Assembly (NCBI RefSeq): GCF_002999335.1
Contig: NW_020312259.1
Coordinates: forward strand, 62,001 to 126,000
Reading direction: 5' to 3'
Source of the DNA: Cyclospora cayetanensis
Lineage: Eukaryota; Apicomplexa; Conoidasida; Eucoccidiorida; Eimeriidae
Length of the DNA stretch: 64,000 nt
The translations under genes were made by a program, and so were the position numbers. Below the pieces are notes generated by a model. It was not told where the DNA came from and searched no databases. It was given only the letters and a program-made list of their open reading frames with translations. Shown here piece by piece: positions 47,310 to 60,237 of this stretch. Position 1 is the first letter of the stretch. Each line of letters opens with the position of its first letter.

Positions 47310-48208
47310 AAGCCCTCCAAGACAGGCAGGAAACTAAACTCTGAATATTAGTCGTGACTTGTCGGAGGGCACAAGAGCCGTGGTCTCAGGCGGGCGGGCT
47401 GGTCAGGTCCATGCGCGAACTGTAGGCCATAAGCCTCTAGTCTGAATCGTATACTGTTAGTCTTTTAGCCCGAAATTAAACTCAAAGCTGTAAATTTGAA
47501 GGGGTTGTCTGGCGAACAAACTTGGTGCGAGGAACTCCGCCGCCACGCTGTGTGACAAGGCTGCTGTAATGACGTCGGGGGCCCCTCCCCGTTGCTACAC
47601 GGCTGCGCCGTCCCGCAAGTTCCAGTGCTTAAACCTAATACTGCCACTCGTGCCAACCCACTGGAGTTCGCGACCAGTTAGGATCTAGCGCCTATGGCTC
47701 GTTGGTCAGAGAGCTATTAAGGGGCAACAAGGCGGGGCCTGCCTTTGATCGCGTGTAGGACCCCCGTACTGTTACTGAAGCATTGAGAGAACAAGGGATC
47801 TCGAATGGGCCTTCAGTCCCGCAGCCTCCAAAACGCTTCTATGTTGGAGGCTGGTTTCTAAGCTTCCTTGCAGATGCTCAGGCAGCTGCAACCCTTGTGC
47901 AGGCCTGAACTTACCTCAACTTCCTCCAACTCACTCTTTCGAAAGTATACCAAAGATAAGCCCTACTTTACTGCGAAAGGGCCAAACAGGTAGAAAGGCC
48001 AGGGCGTGGGATCAAGGGGTCAATATTCCGTCCAAACGTCTACGGTTTGGAGCGAACGCCACGAAATTACAAACCCAGAAACACAAACCCTCCCAAGGGC
48101 CACGCAGCTCTTCACCGCTAAAGCGTATCCTAGGGCTGTGGCTCAAGGATTTCTGGAATGATCCGGAGCGCATAACAGAATAAATTGCGTCCCCACGATC
48201 CACGCCCC
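47310..48208. other. intergenic region, no gene seen
   Basis: Between the start of the unresolved membrane-protein gene (-) and the 3' end of mACP (-). Only short frames. Confidence 0.5.
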
Positions 48209-49366
48209 TTACGAGGCCTTGAACTGCCCCGTCTTTGCTCTCTCCGTCCCAACCTTGACGATGTAGTCGACCACATCCTGAGAAGGCAGCCCCCATCCAA
48301 CGCTTTGAGCCACAAGCGCTCAGTCCATGGTGCACAGCCCAGAGCAGCATTCTGACTGAGCGTGCAGAGCCTAGCCTCAACGGCGAAGTACCCCCTTAGA
48401 CACCCCGCCGGAGCGCCTCACAGTCCCCAAACCCCGATTGGTACCTGGATGCATTCAAAGGAGTCTGCGTCCTCATCGGGGATAACGATATCATAGATGC
48501 CCTCGGCCTGCAGAGAAAGCTCACCAGGCAGCTACAGATTCGAGGGTTTTGGATTAACCTCGCAGGCGATCGAAGAAACATGCTCTCCACAAAGCAAGTG
48601 CTATGCGCTGCATTCTATGGCCCTGAATAGGTATCCGGACCATAGAATATCTCGGCACGCTACATACAAAGGCTTACACTGTAGAACACCAGCTAACCAA
48701 GGCTGCCCTCATCTGTGCTTGACTTACATCTAGCACAAACTCCACCGTATCTAGACAGTCCCATGGCCTCTCCTCTCGGGTTTCCAAGACATCAAACTTG
48801 TGAGATAGGGATATAGTGGTTCCTTCTTTGCAATACTTCTCTGCCAAAGCTACCAACTGCCTTGACACCTGAAAACCCCGAAGAAATTGGGGTACATATA
48901 TTGACTGCTCGTAGGCGTGCACTTCATAATAACTGGACCCAGAAACTACTGGGGAAAATACAAAGGCACACACCACAGGCCCTATACCGTATGCCTGAAG
49001 CCGTAACGCCTACCTGCATACATACATCCAAAGACCTCGAAACATATGCACATTGAAATTATGCCCCAATCTTTTAGCGCCATAACCCACCTCTTGCGGC
49101 TCAAAAGATATACTAGTGCTTGGACTGTCGCTCTTTGCCTCTGCTGCAAACCGGCGCAGCCCTAGCCGCTCAATTGGCTCCAGAGATTTTGGATGAGGGA
49201 ACCCCAGGGAAGTCTTCACAGTACTCCTGTACAGTGACCATGGGGTCCGCAAAGGGCTTATGAGGGCTGGCGCTGAAATACCAGGCACTTCAGCAGTATA
49301 TCGGGAGGCAGAGGCCGCTATCAGGCGGCTGCGGAGCCGGGCATGCACTGTATGTGCCGGCGGCAT
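48209..49366 (-). CDS. mitochondrial-type acyl carrier protein with Cys at the phosphopantetheine site
   Basis: Four exons on the minus strand close in phase: 49366-49091, 48868-48728, 48507-48445, 48277-48209 (182 aa). Residues 1-90 are Arg/Ser/Ala-rich and nearly free of acidic residues at the start, fitting a mitochondrial presequence. From residue 93 the ACP fold is recognisable: VSRQLVALAEKYC (helix I), SLSHKF, then WDCLDTVEFVLDAEGIYDI (helix II), VIPDEDADSFECIQ and DVVDYIV. Carriers have DSL here, with Ser bearing 4'-phosphopantetheine; this protein has Asp129-Cys130-Leu131. Mitochondrial ACP carries acyl chains for lipoate synthesis and also supports the Nfs1-Isd11 Fe-S complex. A Ser-less mACP is known from Plasmodium, so loss of the acyl role with retention of the Fe-S role is a reasonable inference. 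The apicoplast FAS-II ACP would be a separate gene with DSL. Confidence 0.88.
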
Positions 49367-52090
49367 GGTGAAGAGCTAGGATACAGGGGCTTGCTTTGTT
49401 TTGGGAAAACGCAATGCGGAATGGCTAGGGAACCACGAAAGAACACCAAGAGGGATAGTACTATATGCATACACTAAAAAGAAGTGGGAAGCAGTGCCGC
49501 ACCCTTCCCCCAAGGGTAGACCGCGCGGACACAATTTGACGCAAAAGCATAGATATACACCCTTTTCAGTTGAACAAGAATGAGAAAATGGTCATAACAG
49601 CTGGGAACAGTCGCAAGACTACTTTTCATTACCAGAGACAAAGTTCAAAGATCTGCTGCATGCAGTTTCACGGGGCTGACGCCTAGTAGGTAAGAGCACT
49701 TTGCGCTCATCCAGTACAGTTACTATTGGTTTATAAGCCATTATACGTAACATACACAGGAAGGAGAGTTATATATCATATCACGGGCCTCCTTTAATGC
49801 GGCTGGCCGGTAGCATTGACAGTTACGGATTTAGGCAGTAGGGCTTCAGGTTTGACATTTTTGTATTAAGCTAGTCAAAAATGATACCTGAGTGGTTTTC
49901 CAGGCGCATTTATACGGAACTGTGCACGTTCGTTTGATTACTTTATAGGAGATTAAGGTTTACGTCTATAGTTGAATGGGTTACGTAGACTGCTGAGCAT
50001 ATCTCTAGGCTGAAGCCCCAAGCCATTGTTGTACATACTGCGGTCACAGCACTCTTCGGGAGTGCCTCCTTAGACAATGTAGCCCTGGTAACCGTTTATC
50101 TAAAAGCTCTCAGGCCTCAAAACGGAGAGTGTCTTTAGCGCTCTCTATAAAGCCTCCGAAGGGAGACATTTTAGGTTCAACAAAAAGTTTTTTAAAAATT
50201 CAGCAAGAGTGAAGAGTTCTCCCCCCCTCCGCCTATCCTATTCTACTTTCTTAACGCTCCCGGTTGAGGGCTGAAGGATGGTGACGCTGCGCGTTGTTAC
50301 AGCATTCTATGCACTCCCAGCACTCACAGCCAAATGCATATAGCGCGTACACACATGTAGCGAGCTAAGCTACATTTACAGACTTTCCCGTACACGCTGG
50401 CATATTTGATTTAAAGTTAGTAAAGCACTGGCTATTTGCTTTGCCTGTACTTGTATCTTATTTACTGAAGAGTGCTGTTATCTCAATACAAGAAGACGCA
50501 GTGTTGGGTGCGTGTGCGTTAAACGCCATGTGCGACTAGCTGTGCAAACTCGAACCACCTGAAGAAGAAGATCGCGCTTATCTTAGCTGCCCCACCTCCC
50601 TTGTATCAGTAAGTATGACAGGCGCGGGCAGGAAATGGGGAGGTTTCCTTTGAGAAATAATAGCTCTATGAAGTTTACCATGAGTCTAAAGTTAAGTCTC
50701 TCTTTTTAAAGGCCTTAGATAGAGCGCTACAGAGAGTAGCATCGCACGGTTCGATGCAGCTGCTGCAGTTTTAAGCATTGGCTGTGGATGCAGGGGATTG
50801 TCAGGTTTCCCTACAACAGCTCTCTGGGTCCGATCAGGCTACTTGGCTATTCCTAATTTGATATTGTCTTTCAACAGTCAGGCTGGCAATGGACGGGGGT
50901 GGAAGCTGACGGTGGCAAATCACCTGTTGTAGAGGCAGAAGCCGATTCGAAGCTTCTGTTTTGGCAGAAGCTTCAAAGCTGGTGCAACGCACGATTTGTC
51001 AGTCGAGGAAATCTTCATGGATTCGTCGGTGCGCCACAGGCCCTGGCAATATGCGTGTTTTTCTTTCCACGACAAAAATTCGCCAGCAAGCACACATAGT
51101 ACAAAACCGCAGCCGGACATGAATTGCTATGCAATGTAATTGACCGACTTTCAAGGATGAGGAAATAATGTTGTGCGCATAGACTTCCTAGAGGCTGCTG
51201 TGGTTCAGTGCGGGAATCACGAGTGCGCACGTAAGGGGTGCACACAGTTCAAGAGCCCTTTTACACCAAGCTTTTTACCTATAGCAACGGCAGGTATCCT
51301 TCTATACTGTGGCTTTTGCCAAAAGCCTTCATGTTTCTCCACACATCCATCTACTGATGCTCTCTTGATTCAGCTTTCTGAGTTCTCCGAAGGCTTTTTA
51401 TTCAGCTGCTCTTGGCATATAACATGAGTCAGGGCTTCTCAAGAGGCGTCGAAATTCCCGTACGCCGACAACCCTTTCCACTCAAGCAAAGCAACCATTG
51501 AAGCACCTACCGAAAAGCCCCCACGCAGCCTGTAACACACCGAAGGAGGCGACAGGGGGTGCAGTCGCATTTAGAAGCTCACCACAAGCCACTTTTGCGC
51601 GGACAAACGCTTATACCGATAGCCGCTAGCGTTTATGGCAGTGGATGTGAAGTGTATCGATTATCTGAGGAATCGGTGCAGAAGTGCTACCTGACACTCA
51701 TGCTTTAGCGCAGTGTCCAACACTCAGGTTTGCTAAGGGGTGGCGGGACGCAAGGTTGGAACGGCTATGGCAGTTAAAAGCCACTTTGAATCGGAATCAA
51801 GTCCTAACAACATGGTCCATGACTACTATCTTGGGTCCGTGCACCGTACCGCAATCGTACGTAGGCCATAGGTAACCCAATGAAAGTGCACATGCAGCCA
51901 CGGCTGCTCACTGTGGAGGCTAATGTGGCAGAGATTCCTAGATAGAATCAGTTTCTCAGCTCTTTAAATGCTTATTTCTTGTTTGGTGAATACGGTAGAG
52001 TCGGAGCCTCAACAACGGAAGGCAGAGCCTTCATGCGGGTGGCTCAGTAGAGCATTCAGAGAAGACGGCTCTAAGCATTTACCATGTCTT
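49367..52090. other. gene-poor region upstream of the retroelement
   Basis: No supported gene. Short frames at 50899-51099 and 51173-51427 lie upstream of the retroelement pol remnant and could be decayed gag, but I see no zinc knuckle or capsid signature. I could not identify a 5' long terminal repeat. Confidence 0.4.
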
Positions 52091-53790
52091 AATGGTTGTG
52101 CAACTGACTCTTCATAAAAGAATACAATTTGTATTTCAGCCGAGGAATAGTACGAATGGACACGAATCAAAGGGGAAGTTTGCGGACGTGCCAAATAATA
52201 ACGAGCTGCCATCAGGGTGGCCAGTTGATGGCCATCCAGCACTCCGTATTGAGCTGGTCTGTGAGTCGTTCCCAAGCTGCGTTTCGCGTAGCCCACACAC
52301 AATATGAAACGTACGCTGAGCAGTACACGGATGATTGGATGAAAGTTCGCTAGGTGCAGGAGTCCACCAACGCCTTTTGATAGAACCCGGTGTTGTTTGA
52401 GAAAAAGGTGAACGGTAGCTCCTGTGCATTACCTTTTAGCGTATGAACAAGGGCTTTGTTAATCAGAGGTTTCCGATGCTTTCTATTGGCGAATTGATTA
52501 ACAGATTGCAACAATCAGCAGTCTACTCAACCTTTGACTTCACAGACACGTTTTGGCATTTCCTTCTTCACCCTGATAACGCGCACAAAGTGACGAATCA
52601 TCCAGGTCGGGCAAAAATTCGAACCGACCAAGGCGTGGCCTTTATCTTTGCTCACCAGCAAGGACGTTGAAGAGCCTTATGGGCTTGCACCGTATTACCA
52701 GAACTTCATTAATAGAGTTGCTAAGACCGCTACCTCTTTGACTGATTTACTTAAGTAAACGCAGACCTGGACGGAGGAGCCTAATGTCGCGGCAAGAATT
52801 TGTATCTCCCGCTGTACAGCTTTCTGGGTACTTGCGCTGCTCCCTAATAAGCGTCACTCCTTCCTTACACCAGATGCAAGTGACGTGCACGGGTGTGGTC
52901 TTCTCTGCCACGATGTCACCAGCTTTCCAAGGCACCAAATTTTGCCTCTCGTCTTTGCACCACAAACGGAGCAGCCATGTCCAATGAGAGTAAAGGAAAC
53001 CTCTGCGGTGTGGTTCGGGGTGAGGAAAAACCCGGCTGGCTCTAAAGAAAATGGAGTCATTGTACTCTTTAGACGGAAAGCCAGCCTTCAGTAATCCTTA
53101 CAAAAACATTTTCAGGAAGTCGATAGCCGTTACTCTGTTACTGGCTTGAGCGCTTCCTACAGTAGGACGCCGCAGTAAGTTACATTCAGGGAATCACCAG
53201 CGGTCGCGGCAATGCCCCAGCAATCCATTTTTGTGCATCGCAACCGCTCCTGTCAGTAATAAATCGCGAATTCTCTCAAGATTGAGTGAATTCAACGCTT
53301 TTTACACCCATTGATCGGCTAATATTGCTAGCATCCAGATTAACAAAAGGATGAGCTCCATCGCGCCGAGGTTAGCCGGCTGTGGTCTCTCAAAACGAAG
53401 CGGGGACTCCCTCGCGTCTGTATTCCGACTTTTTCCGCAGTGCAGTTTTCCCGGCCGCAAACGATTCTACTCTTTCGGGCCATGGTGCGATCCACAGGAA
53501 CGTGAAAAAGTTCCCATAGTCCTTCTGGTGACCTGGGATGCTTCCTTCATCAAAAGACCATGAACTGCCATGACCGGATTGTCAGCACCTAAACGGCACG
53601 TATTCCTCCTAAACATGAACCTTTGTTAATCTCTACAGTTCATTAGAAGGTTTGGACCGATCGGACTAGGAAAATTATCGTTGGGCTGCCGGAAGTCAAG
53701 GGTAAAAGTAGCATCTACATCATTGTCGACAGCCTCAGCAAATATGACAATTGAATCTTTTACTCCAGCTCTGTGAAGGCTCGGAAGATG
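52091..53790 (+). mobile_element. degenerate Ty3/gypsy-type LTR retrotransposon pol remnant
   Basis: Plus-strand fragments in different frames follow the order of a gypsy pol gene. Pre-RT linker (FADVPNNNELPSGW at about 52178-52230), RT fingers (NPVLFEKK at about 52384), RT palm start (RFPMLSIGELINRL and YSTFDFTDTFWHF at 52467-52560), the RT/RNase H linker (GLAPYYQNFI, SLTDLLK at 52681-52752), RNase H start (FLTPDASDVHGCG near 52860-52900), the integrase H2C2-side motif with a stop replacing Trp (FW-stop-PGM at about 53523), and the integrase core (IYIIVDSLSKYD at 53713-53749). Stops, frameshifts and a gap where the RT YxDD box should be show a dead copy. The element continues into the repeat block at 53791. 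Confidence 0.78.
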
Positions 53791-55198
53791 ATAAATGACT
53801 CTTAGCTCACGTATGGAAGCTTCAGAGTACCTGAGAAGTATCAATAAGAACTGAACTTCGTAAGCGCGTTATGGCATGCTTTAAAGGCCTCCCACACATT
53901 GGCCATATTTGACCACTGCGAACCACCAAAACGCATATAGACACAAAGTGCGCTCCCAACGCACTCTTCTCAAGTTTTTGCGACTCGACGCCTACACAAA
54001 TCTCATTGTTTGGTTTGAGTCTTTCTCTTGTGCTAAGTAAATTCATAATGAAACATTATACCTGTGTGCTCGTTTCTATCCCCGGTCCCTGGTCTGCATT
54101 AAGACACTCCCTTTCGATCGGGGCCTGGACCTTGCGCTTTAGGCTCTGCAGCCACCCCTAGCGACGGAGGGCTTCGCAGAAGACCTGATTACTGCACGCA
54201 AATGTATGTGCGAAATTCAAGAATGACAAGCACGGAAATCTGACATGCGGCGTTGAACTGTGCATTTCGAGGCTGGAGATGCGGTCCCGATAAATCGGCA
54301 GGCTTCATAAGGTGCATCAGGAGGAAACCAGACAAAAAAGCTTGCGTTCAGGTGGCAAAAACCTTAGTCATTCCAAGCAAATCGATGCTGGCTTTTACTC
54401 TATCGATTTTCTCTAATATTGTAGATGCAACAGAACCAGCAATATTGGCTTCCTTGAGAAGTTTCACAACTCCCCGAATTATCTCTAGACCTTTTTACGC
54501 ACGCAAGTGGCCCGTGCGGAGACGGAGGATAGACAACAAGCCGCACTCTGGAATTTAGCAGTGGTGAGCACCACGGCTACACTAGATGGGACTTTTTGGT
54601 GAAACAGGGCTGGAAAAGCCAACCTCTGTAGATGAAGGATGTACAGCTGTAGGCTTCGTTGCCTGCAAGGGAATTCGCGGCTGTGGTTGGACCACAGCTC
54701 TGATTGCCATGGACAGTATTCCCAAGTATCCTTGATGATTGTCCTTCCTCACCGCACGCTCGGCCGGAAGTAGCTACCTTCGTCGGTGCGTTTTGCATTC
54801 GAGATTCCCGAAAAATGTTAGCTCTCCCTTACACTCAAAGTTATGCATAGTCACTCTCAAGTCTTATCTCTATATTCTTCCTGACGCCTCTTTAAGGGCT
54901 TAGAAGTTGAGTATGCTGCATGCGCCAGCTGTATTTGAATGCAGAGGGTGCTCTTTGAGGCGCGAAAGCACTTCTGAACTGGTGTGCCTTTGCTTTACTC
55001 CACACATTTTACTTGTGTTTTTTTCTCGTACAAGGGGGCTCACATACACATCTCGATAGTACAAGGCGTAATATTGTGTGCGTGTGTGTGTGCTGTATTA
55101 TATGTCAATCTAGCTGTGAATGCCCTGGAGTACTTGGCAGGTGAAGCTAGGCGCATCCTAGCTGCCCCATGCCCCTCGTTTTTGGAAGTGTAAGGATC
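53791..55198 (+). mobile_element. retroelement-derived repeat, copy B
   Basis: Directly continues the pol remnant: the first codons after the integrase core (HVWKLQST then a degraded EVSI segment) match integrase. It repeats 39183-40571 at offset 14608, with no visible difference over the first kilobase and divergence with small indels after about 54805. The end of the block near 55198 may mark the element's 3' limit, but no clear LTR pair was found. Confidence 0.75.
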
Positions 55199-56352
55199 GA
55201 TAACAGAATATCGCCTCTATAAAAGTATCAATAAGATTAAATAAGTTTCTCATTGAGTCTGAATGTGAGTGTCACCCTACGGAAACGTCAAAAGGAGTGT
55301 AACGTCACCTGCGTGCAACAATTACTGTGGGATGCGTAAGTAACTCTGCTCGGCAACTTATAAGATTTAGCAAGACTCAATACGAGTAGTCATGCTATTA
55401 CTCATGCGTAAGTGCAATATAGCTTCTGTAGGGAAATGTGCCGAAGTGTAGCTTAATGCGGCGCAGTTTTACTGCTCTATGCAAGCAGCCCTGTAAGCTT
55501 GCGTGAGCGTGTGTGTTTGCATTCGTTGATGCCCCTCACCCTGTTTGTAATTACTAGAGCTTCACACACCTGCATCGATGCCCGGCCCTGCCCATACTGG
55601 GCATTTAATTCGTTCACTGCTTAGAATAAGTTTCCACAGCCTTACACCGGGTGCTCTAGAGGTATGGAAGAACCTTTCCTTAGGCACGCTTGAGACTCAG
55701 GCATCAAAAGAGAAAGCCCGGCTACTTAAAGTGAATGCTGGAAGAACCGATCGCGACACATTGCTGGTTTTGTGTTCAGGGGTCGTGGGTGGGAAGCACT
55801 GCCTATTTGTGGTGTATGCGTTTATTTCGCGCGCTCCAATGGCAAGCGGCCTTGAGAGCTCCCCAGTAAGATAGAACGCTGAAATGATGGGAATTGAGGC
55901 AGAATCGCCTCCTTGCTTTGTTCTCTATCTCACTGTCCCTTGCTCCTGCATGTGCACTCGACGCGTGCCCTTCGCATGCGCTGTCGCAAGCACCCCCTGT
56001 TTCTTGGATCTGCAGCAAATAAACTAGTCTTTCACATTGCGGAGTATTCCTTTTTTTTAAAAAAACGTAAGCAGGAGATCATTCTCCTGCTCCTTTTTAC
56101 CAGTGCAATTTCTCGCACGGACACGCCCCCCTATTCCGCCCCTCACCTGCTGCCCCCTTTGGCGAAAAGGTTGCTTTCTTGCCAGCTGCTATTTTTAAGG
56201 CATATATTCGTGAATATTGAAGGAATAGGAAGGAGAACAGGTGGTTTGCTTCCCTAATAGTACCCCGCCACTGCATATCCTTGCGTGCCAGCGCAGCCGC
56301 TCCACCAGTACCAGCAGCAGCAGGAGAGGCAGCAGCGGGACCGGCAGGAGGG
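55199..56352. other. intergenic region
   Basis: No supported gene. The last part should contain the PEPCK promoter and 5' UTR. An in-frame stretch before the first ATG (56281-56352) is Ala/Pro-rich but starts without an ATG, so the start was placed at 56353. Confidence 0.45.
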
Positions 56353-59300
56353 ATGATCACACCACCTTATTTGGGTGTGCTATTGTCTAAACGCGGGAAT
56401 AGAGCAGCCTGGCAGTTGTGTTCTTTCCCTGTGTCTCGTAGTATTGCTCCTTTCGCCGCTTCACGTCTCGCAACCTGGCCTCCTAAAGTCTCCTTTTTTG
56501 CGACTTCCTCTTCGGCCCTAATGCCGCGCCCCCAGACATCCACAATGCGGTCACTTGACGCTGCCTCCCGCCAGGAGGCCAGAGATCCGGTTAACTTTTT
56601 GGAGATGCTGCGGAAGCAGATAGACGCGAACCTTGCCCACCACAAGCCTGGTGACTGCCCACTGACCAAGAAAGACATACTCGACTTAGGGCAGTTGCAG
56701 AAGGAGATAGAGTTTCAAGAGGATATACACGGAGTGAGCGTCAACCCGGAGCTCTAACGAGCTCTCAGTAGAACCGAGGCGACCACAAGATTCCGTGGTA
56801 GAGAGTGGGTGCGGTCCCCGTGTGCTCATGTTTGCCCCTTATCGATTCTCCCTTTGCGGTGCTGCGATTCATGAGGCGGAGGGGGCAGTTTTGAGGGGGC
56901 ATGTATGGAGAGTTGCATGGCAGCCGTTCAGGGAGTGACTGGCCACTTCTTTTTAGAGGTGGCGGGCGATGTGCGGGGAACACGGGGGGATGCTCGTGTG
57001 GGATTGTTTTGGAGGGGCCTTTTTTCGCGTCTACTTGACAGAGTTCAGCCGTGAGTCACTGGAGAGTGCTGTTTATGTTTTTGAATATTCTGCAGAAAGG
57101 AATTCAAGTTAGCCATTTGTTTCACAACACGTCTCCCGCGATCTTGTATGAAGAGGCCCTAAAGAACGAAGCCATGACGTTCATCTCCAATACAGGGGCC
57201 CTCTGCGTCTCTTCAGGTACTGCCCTTGGCTGTCGCAGTTTTGATTTGGATTTCGTGATTCGGCGGGTATTCTCTCGGCTGCGCCCATCTACTTGCCGCC
57301 CCTTTTCCGTCCTCTTGCTTCCCGTGCCTCCTTTCCACACGCAGTTGCCCTTGTGCTTGCTGCCTCTCCTCGCTGTCTGTCAGCGTCCTTCAAGGCATAT
57401 GCCTGTCGCCATTCACGGACGGCTTCTGCATGCGGAATGCTGCGCGCGCAGGCCTTAAGACGGGCCGCTCCCCAGGGGACAAGAGGATTGTGGAGGAGCC
57501 ATCTTCGAAGGATGATATCTGGTGGGGAAAGGTCAACATGCCTTTCGCGGAGAGGGCGTATTTGACGAACAGGGAGAGAGCTGTTGACTTTCTGAACTTG
57601 CAGGTAGGTGGTGTCAAGGCCTGAAGCCCAGTCGGTTGCTTTCTGCGGGCTCGAGAAGTGTGTGGTGGATGCCTCCATCCTTGCACCCGCATGCAATGGG
57701 GGCAGAATGAGCAAGGTGTTCAGAAAGTGGGCAGGCAGCTGACGGAAAATGGAGGGAGCAGTGGTGAGGGCCGTGCTCACGGCGCCATGTAGAGACACTG
57801 GGGATGCAAGGCACTAGTACACTCGGGAGGGAGATAGGAGAGCCGCAGAAAACTCCACCCATGCATGGGGGCGTTTCTCTCTATGCCTTGGCCTTGGTGT
57901 CGATGCAGGAGCAGCTGTACGTCGTGGATGCCTTTGCTGGGTGGGATAAAGAGTTTCGGGTGAAGATCCGCGTCATCACGAGTCGAGCTTACCACGCTCT
58001 CTTCATGCAAAACATGTTGGTGATGCCCACAAAAGAGGAGCTGGCAGCCTTTGAGCCGGATTTTACGATATATAATGCTGGCTGCTTCCCGGCAAATCGG
58101 TTTACCGAAGGTACTTTCCAACGATTCAAGTTTCCTTTCATTGCCTCGTGCTGTGCGCATGTAGCAGTTGATGTGTGTTGGTTTTTCTTTGAATACCGGA
58201 GTTATTCTGTTTGAGGCTAGTTTAGAAGCCGCCGGATAGCTAGGATGATAGAGAAGGCTGCAGACCGAGAGAAGCGAAATCAGTCTTTTGCAGAATGACA
58301 GAGGAAAGGGGGGGTGCTGGGGGTAGGAGGGGTGGCGTCTGGTGTATGCAACCAGCCGAATTTCAGGTAGACCTAGCTGATGGTGAGGATATGTGATGTG
58401 GTACTGGAATTAATTTTCGAGGGGAAAAACTCCCGCTGTGCCAGCACTCGATTTCCCAGTCTCTGACGAGTGACATAACCGCTTTCCTGGGTTTGGCACA
58501 GGCGGGCAGGCGTGCGTGTCTTGGCATTCAGAGGTCGCTTGGTGTTGAGTTGCTGTTCGTGTTCAGGTGTGACTAGCCAGACTTCTGTTGCACTTCATCT
58601 GGGAAAACGTGAGATGGTGATTCTGGGCACACAGTATGCCGGCGAGATGAAGAAGGGGATCTTGACATTGATGATGTATCTTATGCCGAAGAGGGGCCAG
58701 CTGCCGCTTCATTCATCGTGCAATGTTGGACCGAAGGGCGATGTTACGCTCTTCTTTGGGCTAAGCGGCACCGGCAAGACCACTTTGGTGAGATGCGGTG
58801 TGGTGTTGATACACATGCACCGCAGCAGCGGCCGTTTTACGAGGAACCTGCCCCATGTAGTGTGCACTTCTGTCTGTATATTATGTTGAAACGCGGCTTC
58901 ACGGGGTTTCGTTGCGATGTGCAGTCCGCGGACCCGCGTCGCGAGCTCATCGGAGACGATGAGCACGTGTGGACAGAAAAGGGTGTGTTCAATATCGAGG
59001 GAGGTTGCTACGCAAAGTGCAAGGACCTAAGCAGAGAACAGGAACCGGAGATATACGACGCTATCAGGTTTGGTGCTGTCCTGGAGAACGTTGTGCTAGA
59101 GGAAAGCGAGCGCAGAGTGGACTACACCGATTGCAGCATCACGGAGAACACGCGATGCGCTTATCCCCTATACTATATTCCAAATGCCAGGATTCCAGCG
59201 TGTGTCGACACGCACCCGAGCAACATCATCTTGCTGGTAAGCACAAGGTACCCACGAGTTGGGAAGCGCTGTGAACTCGCCATAGCGTTACGGGTGTGTA

Positions 59301-60237
59301 TTTTGACTTCGGGTGTTCTGTGGCTTGTGTGCGCGCCAGACGTGCGACGCGTTCGGCGTCTTGCCCCCAGTATCCAAGTTGACCCCTGAGCAAGTCATGT
59401 ATCATTTCATTTCCGGGTATACCAGCAAGATGGCTGGAACTGAAATGGGAATCCTTGAGCCAACGGCCACGTTTTCTGCGTGTTACGGATCGCCGTTCCT
59501 GGCTATGCACCCCATGGTGTATGCTGAGATGCTGGTAAGGCCCTACGTCTGGGATATAGGCCCATTGTCTTCATGGTTGGCTGTACCTTCGGCAAGCCAG
59601 GCACCTACCTGCCTCCCAGCTCCTATAGACAAAGCGCTTCTCAGTGAGGCGTGTTTTGCTGGTGCACGCGCAGTCAAAGAAGCTCCAAGAACATAACGCC
59701 AATGCATGGTTACTGAACACTGGATGGATCAGCGGAGGCTACGGCATGCCAGCCGGACGCCGTATCCCTCTCAAATACACTCGCGCTATGGTCGACGCTA
59801 TCCACGACGGATCCCTCGCGAAGGCAGAGTTTGAGGTGAGGACGGTCTTCGGTTAAGGGTTCACCTGGGTTGTGAGGATGAATAGAATGGCTTGGCCGTG
59901 TGTGGTGGTAGAGGGGTTACAATTACTCAAGGCTCTGGATTACATCAAACGAAGGACTCGTGTATTTTCTGGATTGCATCCCTGCAGTTTGTGGTTTATA
60001 CGGCTTGAGAGATCACGGTTTGGGTTCTGTGTTCAGGAGATGCCAGTGTTCAAGTTGCTTGTGCCAAAGGGAGTGGCGGGTGTGCCGGAAGAGTTGCTTT
60101 TGCCCCAGAAGGCCTGGAAGGACACCCAGGATTTGGATCGGCAGGTGAAGAAACTTGCAGGGCTTTTTGTGGAAAACTTCAAGCAGTACCACGACAAAGC
60201 CACGGCTGAGGTTATTCAGGCGGGGCCAAATCTTTAG
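56353..60237 (+). CDS. PCK: phosphoenolpyruvate carboxykinase (ATP-type), likely mitochondrial
   Basis: Converts oxaloacetate and ATP to PEP, CO2 and ADP, feeding gluconeogenesis and anaplerosis. Nine exons close in phase to 648 aa: 56353-56733, 57096-57216, 57452-57603, 57909-58110, 58567-58787, 58925-59236, 59340-59534, 59674-59835, 60037-60237. The first ~80 residues are Arg/Ser/Ala-rich with few acidic residues, a typical mitochondrial presequence. Motifs in order: [62 protein letters not shown], the P-loop [10 protein letters not shown] (350-359), GDDEHVW (369-375) with metal-site Asp, [44 protein letters not shown]-type identity follows from the [15 protein letters not shown] pair and the plant/bacterial-like layout. 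Toxoplasma has a mitochondrial PEPCK of this type. Confidence 0.96.

Noticed and set aside
49367..52090. 5' LTR or gag of the Ty3/gypsy element
   Set aside because: No repeat of the 3' block, no primer-binding site and no zinc knuckle could be recognised by eye.
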